Shown piece by piece: positions 46,312 to 56,853 of a stretch of DNA of 64,000 nucleotides; the stretch's first letter is position 1, and each line of letters begins with the position of its first letter. The position numbers and the translations under genes were made by a program. The notes beneath the pieces were generated by a model. It saw only the letters and a program-made list of their open reading frames with translations, was not told the DNA's origin and made no database searches. Source of the DNA: Morella rubra (lineage: Eukaryota > Streptophyta > Magnoliopsida > Fagales > Myricaceae); assembly GCA_003952965.2 (NCBI GenBank), contig CM025851.1, positions 7,171,647 to 7,235,646 on the forward strand, read 5' to 3'.

Positions 46312-49300
46312 TTAACCGAGGTTTCCGGCATCATTCTTAATCTTCCCCAATTCCATCTCTTGGGTAGTTTGTTGGCCGTCACTACTTGAGACAGATTGGT
46401 GCGGAGCGCACTCACTGCACTCACTAGGGACTTGCTCTTGGCTTTCTAGTGCCATCTTTCTGAATCTCTTCATGTCCTCCTTATATTGGCTGCTGTCGTA
46501 ATCCATGCTTTCATAAGAACCAACTGCTCTGCTGTGCCCAGGTTTGATTCCCTCGTTGAGATCGTTCAAAGAAAGGTTTCCTTCCAAAGCTCGAACTATC
46601 TGTTTTTTCATTTTTATCAAGAGTGGTAATAGGGTCATATGCCATCACGAGGGATGAACAGGCTTCTATGCCATCACAAAGAAAAACTCCTGGGACTGGT
46701 TTCAAATTTCAAACACCAAAATGTTCTGTTGATTTTGCATGTAAAAAGGGCCAATAACCAAATGAAACTTGGGATTGTAGTGACATTAAACCTTTATTCC
46801 ATATATTTTAACCAAATAATAAAAGATAACTAACTAGTGATACAAAAGCAGAAGGAAGGGCTACATAGTTTGAAGACACAGAAAGCAACGAGGAGGTTTA
46901 TGCGTAATTTTGGATTTGATTAACTAGATAAGAGAACTATTACTTCGATATTGTAGAACATGGTAGACTTACTTGGCTCATTCTTGGCCGTTGGCGGGCC
47001 GAATGGCGCACGCAAGCAGCAGCACAAGCAACCATTCGGGCCATTTCATTGGAGTTGTAATCATTCTGCAACCTCGGATCAGCAAGTTCATCAAAGTTGC
47101 CATTTTCCAAAGCTTGCGCGAGCAAAGGCCTTGCCTGAAATTCCATAACAAGAAATCTAAATTTTCTTCAATGTTCCATAAGCTTCAGTGTTAAGAATTC
47201 TCAAAATCGCTTAGGAACAAAAAAGAATTCTCCCAATTGCAAGAAGAGAATTATACAAGTTACAACAGCATAATACCGGTAAATTTATGCTCATATCAGC
47301 TTGTGCTGGAGGACTAACGAGTATATGTCTTCAGAGCACTTCCTTAAAATAGTGAACAGGAGACAACATATATAAATGCCATCTCTCTTTTTCCCTTTTT
47401 CCCTCGTTTTCTGGGCAATGAAAAATTCATTCAACACAAAAAGGCAACAGCACACCAGGTGGGAGTGGAGACCCGACAATATCCCAAATAAAACCACTTA
47501 GTGCCCATGATAAGATAAAATGAAAAAACTGGAAATGGACCAAATATTTGGTCCAGTCCGATAGTTCTTGGCTCATAGTGTAGATGCAAGTGTGAAAAGA
47601 CATCAACTATTTTATGCAGAAAACACGTTATTGCCATGATGGCAAAAGTTTCCTCCCCCCAGAAAAAGGAGGAGCACAAATATGATGACCACAAAGGACT
47701 GGTGCTTATGAAATAGTATACACACCCACTCAACCATGCTATCATCAGTGAAGGATTGAGTTTTATCAAGAGGTTGGCGTCCAGTTATCAACTCCAAAAG
47801 GACAACCCCAAAGGAGAAGAGATCTGACTTATCAGTGAGCTTTCCACTGGCAGCATACTCCGGAGCCAAGTAACTGCATTTGGTGAGAACAAGATCATTT
47901 CAAGATAAAACAAAGTAGCAAACCATCATTGCTTTGTAGCATTTGGATTGCTTCAAAACTAGACAACGTGGCAGCCCCATAGCTTTGTCTAAAGGACACA
48001 GAAATGGATATTACCCAAAAGTTCCCATAACCCGAGTGGAGACATGAGTATCAGTATCGGCTGAAAACTTAGCAAGCCCGAAATCTGCAACCTGAACAAA
48101 AGATTGAGGTACAATATGGACTAGAGTTAATATTAGACAACTGTTTAAGTACCAGATGAAACTTAAGTTTCTCTATATAGCTTTTTTTTTTTTTTTTTTG
48201 ATAAGCAAAGTATTATTAAGAAGATATATGCAAAAGATTTGTAAAGGTACAGGTACTGAAGAGCTCAGTACTTAAACTTAAACAGTTGTCTACCATATTG
48301 TACCTCAATCTTTTGTTCAGGTTGCAAAGTTTTCAGCCGATACTGATACTCATGTCTCCACTCGGGTTATGGGAACTTTTGGGTAATATCCATTTCTGTG
48401 TCCTTTAGACAAAGCTATGGGGCTGCCACGTTGTCTAGTTTTGAAGCAATCCAAATGCTACAAAGCAATGATGGTTTGCTACTTTGTTTTATCTTGAAAT
48501 GATCTTGTTCTCACCAAATGCAGTTACTTGGCTCCGGAGTATGCTGCCAGTGGAAAGCTCACTGATAAGTCAGATCTCTTCTCCTTTGGGGTTGTCCTTT
48601 TGGAGTTGATAACTGGACGCCAACCTCTTGATAAAACTCAATCCTTCACTGATGATAGCATGGTTGAGTGGGTGTGTATACTATTTCATAAGCACCAGTC
48701 CTTTGTGGTCATCATATTTGTGCTCCTCCTTTTTCTGGGGGGAGGAAACTTTTGCCATCAACACATTTTGAGCCAGAAGTAATCGTTATGATTTCAATCT
48801 ACAACTTAAGAAACTCAATTGCAGATATAGGAGTAGTGAAAAATCGATGATGGTCACACCGCCACATACCTATGGCCATAATTGAAACTCAACGAAGAAT
48901 CATAGAAACTACTAATAAACCCTACCTTTGCTTCAAAGTTATAATCAAGAAGAATATTAGCTGCCTTGATGTCTCGGTGTATGATCTTCGGCTGACCTGA
49001 AGAACAATTAGCTCAGAAGGAGAGTGAATATAAAGCCAGAAAACATTCTCAAAGTTTTCAATGTAAAGATAGTAGATATGGAGACTCACAGTCCTCATGC
49101 AGATATGCCAATCCTTTTGCAGAACCTAGAGCTATTTTCATTCTGGTAGGCCAGTTCATAGTTGATCTCTCCTTTCCTGCAATGTTATTTTTCTCAAATA
49201 AAACTGTGTTGTATTTTGGAAGTGCTGATCAAGATACAAATCTCAAATCATTGACTAAACTACAATGTCAATACAAAAAGCACAACCAACAAATACAGTC

Positions 49301-51574
49301 ACTGCAGGTACTTACTATGAAGATGAAAATCCAAGGTGTTGTTTGGGACAAACTCATAAACAAGCATCCTCTGTGCCCCAGCAATGCAATATCCAACCAG
49401 TGAAACAAGATGTTTGTGATGGACACGGCTAATGACTTCAACCTCTGCCCTAAATTCACGCTCGCCCTGGAAACTGCCAGATTTCAGCTGTTTGATTGCC
49501 ACCGCTTTCTCATTACGAAGGACTCCTTTATGTACATAACCAAAACCACCTTGACCAAGGAGATTGGCACTGGAGAAAGCATTTGTCGCCATGGCTAGTT
49601 CTTCATATGAAAATGTACTTTGTGAAAGACCTAAGGCATAACCAGGGGATGGTGGTGGGATTCGTTTCTCGGAGTCCAAACTGCTAGAATGTGATGGGGG
49701 GGTGGGTACTTGCCACAGTTGGGGATTTGATGCAACTCCCGGGGGACGGGTTGGAATCGGAAGGGTAGTCACTTTATCATCTTTTGGTGGCGGAGCATTT
49801 TGTTGCCAGTGCTGAGGTGGGCCACCAAAAGTGTCATCTGCAGAAACCAAGATCAGCATGCAAGTGAATTAGGAGACAGGGATTATATATAGCAAAAAGT
49901 GGAAGTTTCACAAAATACATAAACATGAGATTATAAAATTTTCGCAGAATTGACACTGTTGAATAATATTATAAACTCTTCAGCTAGGTACATTTCCAAT
50001 CAAAACAGAATGAGAAAAGAAGGCCAAAAGAACATTACCTATTGAATGCAAATATTTAACAGCCTATGGTAGACACATAGCAGCCATCTATGCAATAAGT
50101 AAACCTTCATTGATTATCATTCTTGTATTGCAAATCGAAAGCTCATACATATAGTCCCATCAAGTCGTGCCTTCAATTTGTAAATTACAGATTATAATTT
50201 GACAACCCTCATACAATATTTGTTCTCTACATCTGCGGTTTCAAGGCATAACAAAGAGACTCTTTCCAAGATAAGCTTGCATAAATGTCCAATTGGCGAT
50301 TCCATAGACACCAACCTCCCACTATGATAGTTTTTCCAAATGGTCCATATGTTGCCACCACATCATCTAAGGGACATAACTACAACTTTTGGCAACCATG
50401 TCATGTGCAAAGTTGACTCATAGTACCACCACCAACTCTGGCACATTATATCTCTAATGGTTCCATAATAAGCCAAATGTCGATGTTGTCATCCAAGCAT
50501 AAAACAGTTTCAACCAATATCTCAGAGTTTTGTATGTGACACAATGCTTTGTGTACGCATTAATTTTGTTCTATGTCCAAAGTAGTGTTCCCTGCAGTGA
50601 GCCACAGACTCACAGCCTATATAGCAACAACACCATTCTGTTAATTAAAATAAAGGAAGAAGTAAAATTTGAGACAGAATAATGGAGTGATCGACTCCAG
50701 AATCCATCTGTATCAAACAATTATGAAATAACATATGAATTCATGCTGATCTTTGCTATTGGGAAGACTAATAGCCCACTGATGCATAGGGGCTACCATC
50801 ATAAGTAAATCAGTACAATTTGTTTCAACGTTAGAAGTAAGTTGAAGGTGCCAGAAGGCTGCAATCATAAGTAAACATAAGACCAATAAAACTACGGTGA
50901 GATCTGTAATTTTCACCAAGTTATGAATTCAGTTAAGCTGGATTGGCAAAGCTCTAGATAAATGTTGTCAACCTTTGTACTTGGGCAAGGACACTCACAC
51001 GTTGTGAACCATAGACCCAGTCAAACCAAGTAAAATATACATTCTCCATCGGGAATAATCATGTTCCAGTTTAGAATACATAAGCAAGCTGCAGGATTAG
51101 GCACCAACAGTTTCTACAGCGAACCCAATAATTCAAAAATCAAAGAAGCCAACAAAAAAAAAAAACCTATAAACAGCACGAACCAAGGAAAAGCTGCAAC
51201 CCATATATTAAACTAATAATTCAATATAATTATAAAGGAGAAAAAAATTAAATAAGAACCTTACTTTTAGGTCCTTGTGGAGGACCAGAATACTGCTTAT
51301 TATCGTCTCCTCTCCTCCTCTTCCTCCTGCTGTGGCAAATGACGCAAAAGCCCACGGCCACAAGCACAATCGAGCCTCCGATCACTATCCCCACAATCAG
51401 CCCTATAAGCGGGCCCTTCGCTAAGCCTCCGTTCGGACGAGGCGGATACTGAGGAGAAGGCGGAGCAGTGGCATCTGTAGCCTGGGTAGGAGGAGAAGAG
51501 TTGGCGTTGGTCAGAGATGGCGGAGGAGGAACAGTGAAGTTGGTCCCCGGAGAGGCCAGCGGTGACACTGCCAT
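46312..51574 (-). CDS. PERK: PERK-type proline-rich receptor-like protein kinase
   Basis: Eight minus-strand exons: 51574-51265, 49837-49316, 49176-49090, 48996-48926, 48091-48015, 47873-47726, 47134-46973, 46599-46312. They keep frame and give 554 residues. The short extracellular part is Pro/Ser/Thr-rich without an evident signal peptide, as in other PERKs. Transmembrane helix at about 55-80, then the basic stop SRRKRRR. Kinase: GQGGFG loop about 199-203, VAIK Lys219, [12 protein letters not shown] with Asp315, DFG at 333-335, APE at 359-361. The RLK family is active-type (RD). PERKs sit at the plasma membrane and sense the cell wall. Intron 4 (48092-48925) holds an antisense near-copy of exons 5-6. 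The start was set at [10 protein letters not shown]; the frame stays open further upstream without better support. Confidence 0.93.
47637..48153 (-). repeat. PERK inverted repeat, sense arm (contains exons 5 and 6)
   Basis: Reverse complement of 48268-48760. Over exons 5-6 and the intron between them I saw no substitutions by eye. Differences are small indels only: 15 bp present here and absent there (codons for DFGLA), 14 bp near 48130, and one 6-bp TTAAAC step. Homology stops abruptly at TGATGGC at the outer end. Confidence 0.93.
48154..48267. other. Spacer (loop) of the PERK inverted repeat
   Basis: 114 bp containing a T-tract of about 20 followed by GATAAGCAAAGTATTATTAA. A homopolymer plus this type of sequence is typical of the poly(A) end of an inserted non-LTR element in reverse orientation, but too little remains to assign it. 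Confidence 0.6.
48268..48760 (+). repeat. PERK inverted repeat, antisense arm in intron 4
   Basis: Plus-strand copy of PERK exon 5, intron 5, exon 6 and part of intron 6, lying inside intron 4 of the minus-strand gene. The exon 5 copy reads GTTGCA directly into AAGTTTTCAGCC, lacking GATTTCGGGCTTGCT, so an in-frame DFGLA deletion. It is not a gene: no promoter-side exons, ATG or kinase N-lobe on this strand. Confidence 0.93.
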
Positions 51575-51978
51575 TCGCGGAGGTTTCTGCGCGTGCGAGC
51601 TCGTGTTCGTGAGAAGGCACTGTGTAGGTGTGTGCGAGACGCTCAGGAGTGAAAGGAAAGAGAAAGGAAGAAATAGAGTCACGTGGCAGGGTGAAGGAAA
51701 AGGAAGAAGAAGGAAGATGTAGCGGCCTGTCTGTTTTTGACTTAAGAGAATCACCGTACGTTGTCGTTTTTGCTGGGTTACTCGTTGTCTTCTTTTTGGT
51801 GGATTCCTTGCGCGTTTTGTCCGTTGGTGATATTAATCCCGTTGTTTGTCCACGTGAGGGATGTCCGAACGACGAAGACGCAATTGCAAATCTAACTTGC
51901 AGACATTATTCTGCCATGTGGCACACATTCTTCGCCCATAGTATATGAAAATGTAATGTACTCGATTAAGGTGACTAA
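51575..51978. other. PERK 5' leader and promoter
   Basis: Non-coding 5' region with a pyrimidine-rich leader on the minus strand around 51650-51720. No exon on the plus strand. Confidence 0.5.
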
Positions 51979-52161
51979 GGGGTCGTTTGTTTGTCAAAAT
52001 TTTAGAGAATATTCTTGAATTTTAAGAATCTTTACTTTATTGAGATTTTATTGGGGTTTGTGAAAAGTAGAGTGTGTATGTGTAAAAGTTAAAAATTTTA
52101 GAGTGTGTTTGTTTTGCTAGAAATTTTCATGTCCCAAAATATTAGGGAAACAAACATCCCC
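51979..52161. mobile_element. Tourist-like MITE with TAA target duplication
   Basis: The termini GGGGTCGTTTGTTTG and CAAACATCCCC are inverted repeats with a few mismatches. TAA flanks both ends (51976-51978 and 52162-52164). A 3-bp TAA/TTA duplication is the mark of PIF/Harbinger (Tourist) elements. 183 bp, no coding capacity. A relic of the same family lies at about 26600-26775. Confidence 0.7.
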
Positions 52162-52164
52162 TAA

Positions 52165-53864
52165 AACACTTTAGGGGCAAACAGAAGGCGACTTTGAAAA
52201 CCATAAGTTATTGGGGGAAGGATTTTGAATTTCCTTGGAAAATAAATATTTCGTATTTTCTTTTTATAATAACTTTGCCTTGTATTTACTCGTTGGTTTG
52301 TTTCTTGGGGCATGTCTTGCTTCCTAGAAGTGGCAATGCTGAAAGAAGCACCCCACTTGAATTGATCATTTATGCATCCAGTTGTCTGATGTTCTTTTTC
52401 TCTGTTCCTACCACCTATTTTTTATTTTTTTTAATTAACAGTGCATTTTTTAATCCTAGCTTATAGAACAAGACGTTTTTAAAACTTTGTTGCTATTGCA
52501 TTATATATATTCGAGATTTATGGCAGCAAAACTGCAAAAGTAACATGCCCGTACTTGTGGTCCTTCCACTTGAACATGAACGATTGGAAAAATCCTGCCG
52601 AGTGAGAGATATTTTTTAAATAATTTTTTAATGATTTTATCACACACCTCTAAATGCAAAAATGTTAGTTATGGAACTGCATTTATTTGTTTGTTTATTT
52701 TTTGGATTTCAATGTCATGATGTCCTATGGACCTTACCGTATGCGAAGGGGCACTAGCTGTGCATGCATGGTCCACTCCAATGCCGGATTATAATTTGAT
52801 CGATTATTCCTAAGGCTAAAAAGAAAATGCTCGAATACGGCAGAGAATATCTACAATGTGCATAGTTACTATGACCAAGTCAGGAGCACAGTTATTAATA
52901 AATTTAAATAGAAATTTAGACGGTAGACCTTCTAGCTTGCTGGGATGTTTATCTCATAAAAAAAAAATTGTAAAATTTTTAGGTCCGGGTGAAAAAGCCT
53001 TACCCTTTTCGTTTACAAGAAGAAAGCTGCTCTGGTATGCACTCTGCACGTCGGACTGCCGTGGTGACAAAATTCAAATTATGCAGATCGTTTGAGTTCT
53101 TAATCACATTAAATAGAAATTGTCTCTGTTTACAATTAGCATCACTATGACCAAGAGCATTTAATAAACAAGACACTTAACCTGCTAGGGATGTTTATCT
53201 CAGAAAAAAAAAATGCAGGTATTGTGGGACTTGACACCATGTTAAGGTCACGTCTGCACAATGTCAATGAAAATTAAATTCTTTGAAGCCACTAATGACC
53301 CAAGTTCCAAAATCCCAATTGTGTACTGCAACGAATATGCCCTAAACTTTCGGAAATTTACAGTTGTGCAGAATTTATCAGTGCGTCAAAGTTGAAGGTG
53401 GGTCTGCTCTGCACACAAATGTATGCAGTGGATTTCTTTGTTAAACCACAAAAAAAGAATACATATTAACCAGAAAGGAAAAATGAATTACACGTCGGAC
53501 TGAATTAAAATAGTTAGGACGAAAAGAAGCGTGACTAATGACCCCCGGCCCTATGACAACTTGTTAGTTGTTGCGTCGTGATTCATCTCGTTATGTCGAC
53601 CAGTTGGATCCAAAACAACCACTGCAGATGTTGAATCTTTTCCAGTGCACCCACATGCTGAGTGCCACATCTTTCTCTTTCTCGTCGGTCTCTCCGTCTC
53701 TGTTAATCTGTTTGTTTTGCTTTTGTTCTGGGCCCCTCTCCTTGGGTCTCTTTCACGTTTCGTTTTCTATTAGTTTAATGGGCAGAACCGTACGAGTCGC
53801 GTTCCACAATTCTGCGCAATCTCACCAGCGACCGGCTCCTTGAACCGACAGAATCACACGCACG
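52165..53864. other. Intergenic region without recognised gene
   Basis: Nothing recognised on either strand beyond short compositional open frames. Confidence 0.45.
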
Positions 53865-54112
53865 CAGGGGCAGAACCAGAGGGGTGCGAAGGGTGGCCGC
53901 GGACACCCATTGCTCCCTCAGAAAAAAAATTTACGTGTATTATTTTTTTTTAAAGAAAAAAAAATAAAAGATGGCCTGAGTCGATACTCATAGGCTGGCC
54001 AACTTAGGGAGACCTCTATTGAGCTTCGAGATATTGGAGGTCTTACAATGAAGATGGTCATTTCACCTTTAAAGTTCGACACCCTTAAATATTAATCCTA
54101 ATTCCGCCACTG
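53865..54112. mobile_element. hAT-type MITE, 248 bp, with 8-bp target-site duplication
   Basis: Starts CAGGGGCAGAACCAGA and ends ATTCCGCCACTG, matching the inverted CAGTGGCGGA-type termini common in plant hAT elements. CACGCACG flanks both sides (53857-53864 and 54113-54120). The flank is a short CACG repeat, so the duplication is slightly less certain than usual. No coding capacity. Confidence 0.8.
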
Positions 54113-54120
54113 CACGCACG

Positions 54121-56497
54121 CGCACATACAATTCATGTCTCGACTCCATCCACAAACCCCAAAACTGTCCCGTCCATCTGGTTCCCTGTTGAGTTCGAGA
54201 TCTCAAGACTCAAACAATTCTAACCTGAGCTAGGCCCAAATTGCTATTTCCTCCAATTTTCATATATTGGTCTAGCTGGATCCAAAAGGACGCAACTGCT
54301 TCACAGACGTTTTTTCTTACCTTCTTTTCTCCTTTCGTCTCTATCGTTCCTATGCCCTTTTCCCCCCTTCTTTCAGAAATAATTTATTATTGAAATTCCC
54401 GAACAAAGAGTTGAGTTGCAATAAGTAAAAATTTAGTGACCTATTTGGGTATACAGTGATATTTAATAAAGTATTTGCTCCTGTTGTTATTCTGTCTATC
54501 CATAGTTGAAAATTTGTTTTGGGCACTCAAAATAAAGGCAGCGAATGAAAGGACTAGGAGCTCAGAATGGTCATGGGTATCTTGGGCCCAAGTATTGTGG
54601 AGGAAGAGGGGAGGGAGGCCCAATAAAGGCACGCGGCACATGGGGTCCTATTCAGTGGTGCTCCATTATCAGTTTCTCCAGCCAAACGGGGACTGGCAAT
54701 AGATTAGTGGATTTAATCATTCTCCTCACTACTCACTTGATCCAAGTCGTGTTTGAAAGAGACCAAAACCAAATGGGAAAGAACAGCACTTGGGCACAGT
54801 GCGCATGCCATAACATACTGGTCCAAGTTGTTGGGTTACTTTCGTCGAATTCTTTCCGAGTCTCCAACATAATTCACAAGCACTCAAGCTTGCATAAAGG
54901 TGAAAATCTCCACTAATGGCCATCGGCCTTCTAGATACCAAGTCCTTCGACATGACAACATGGACGACCGTCTAATGATCACATGAAGTTTTACCATGTC
55001 GCATTCAGTCCGCTGACCTAGTAAGTTTGAATAAATAAAAGAACAAAAATTACTACTTGTACCTTTTGAGCTTTGGTCACAGCCAACACAAAAGGGCCAC
55101 ATGGTTCGAGAGACTCGTTTCTAAATCCCAAACACACAGAAAGAAATGCAAAAGGGTAATGGCGTAATGCCTTATGGTACCACTCAACCACTTGCCAAAA
55201 CACAATCACAGAGGAAGAATAATTTGATTTTGGCGACGCTGATGTAGATGCAGAAGCCCACGACACATAATCTGATGTTGACAAGTCGCCCACCGTATCA
55301 TAAGTAGTGAAAGCAAATATCATCAACTAATGCCATCTATGAAAACCTAACCATTCCATTGACCAATGTGTATGCACATTAAAGAGCTAAATCTGAATTT
55401 TAGAGAAGAAAAAAAAAAAAATGAAAATTGCAGAAAAAAATGAAATGTGTAATGGGTCAATTGCCACGTGTTATGTTTTATTTTATTTTTTTAAAAAAAT
55501 CAAAACATACTAGTATTGCATTCTCAATTAAATTACAAATAACAAAGGTTCATTTCTCATATATATCCAAGTCAAATTAGAATAATGTTAAAAAATACAA
55601 GAGATTGTCTCTTTAACTAATCAAAGAGATGACCGAAAGGAGTTGAATGGTGCGCTGGCAGATTGGCACCTCGATGTTATATTTGGCCTTCCACTATTAA
55701 AATAGTTTTTGACAAACAAAAATTTTAATCTTTAAAATTTTATCATCATTACAGTCTTTCTCTTTCTTCATTTTTTTACTTTTTTACTCACTTTTTCATC
55801 AATTTTTTCATTCTCTCTCTTTACCTTTTTTATCAACTATTAAAATTTTATTCCCAATTGCTATGTTAAATCTGTTGGAATAGCTCGTAGGTTTTCTGCA
55901 ATTTTTCTATAGATATCATATTGATACCTTCGATGACTATGCTCAAAAATATGTTATGTTGTTTGGTAAGAACTAGTGCTACTCTACCATCTATGTGGGA
56001 ACCAAGTTAAGAGATTAGGGAAACTACGTACACATACTCGGGGATTATCGAAATTAGAAGCTCTAACCAATCTAAAGGGCTCTCATTAAAAGCTTACAAA
56101 GCTGTAACCGTACGAACCTTAAATAGCCTAATTATCTCGAAACTGTTCCCTTTTTCGGTATTGCGTTCTTAACAGCATAACCATCTCGAAACTGCTCCTT
56201 TTTTCGGTATTGTAGTTGTAGCCTGCCGAGGCGACATTAAAGAAAAGTCAAAATTGAGTAGAATTTCTAGAGAAAAAAAAAATTGAGTAGAATTGGGTTT
56301 ATGGTATACATTAAACTGTGAAAATAGAAAAAAAAAAAAATAAAGTAGAATAATATCAGGAGAGAAAAATACAAAGCAAAATATTATACTAAATTTTTAA
56401 AAAAAAAATTAGAGCAAAGACACAGATAGGCTTTGATTAGAGCATACAACCTGTAATGACCAGGCAACAGAAATTCCACGCCCAAATCAATTCAAAT
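54121..56497. other. Intergenic region without recognised gene
   Basis: No recognised exon. Repetition of ATCTCGAAACTG and TTTTTCGGTATTG near 56138-56215 forms a short imperfect tandem duplication of about 50 bp. Confidence 0.45.
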
Positions 56498-56519
56498 AGA
56501 GAGAGAGAGAGAGAGAGAG
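56498..56519 (+). repeat. (GA)n microsatellite
   Basis: About 11 GA units, 335 bp upstream of the PX-domain gene ATG, in the likely promoter or 5' leader. A GA tract in this position is common in plant promoters. Confidence 0.85.
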
Positions 56520-56853
56520 TATTTTAGAGACAACTGAAAAGTGATCGATACAGTGAGAAAACTCACACGCAAGCATATACCAATACGCCCGAAACCTAAC
56601 GGTCCTTGCGTTGAAACCCCCCCTCACCCTTTCGATGCCCATTTTCCGTTTCTACCCCTTTCTCTGATCTCGTCCTTTAACTGCTCGATTTGGCACAATT
56701 CTCGCAGAAATCGGGGTTGGGAGGGGGGCCAGAGGAGATTGAGCTAGACATTGAATGCTTGATTGATAGGCTCAAATTTTGATTTTGGCTTGAGGAAATT
56801 TTGAGGTGGCTTTATGGTAGTCCAGTGTGCATGAGATTTGGTGGCGCAGCGAA

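Noticed and set aside
48528..48782. Plus-strand kinase open frame as a separate kinase gene
   Set aside because: It is the inverted duplicate of PERK exon 6 plus intron sequence, without N-lobe exons, an ATG start or continuation.
54441..55326. Several open frames of 70-120 codons in the PERK/PX intergenic region
   Set aside because: Overlapping frames on both strands without recognisable protein features.
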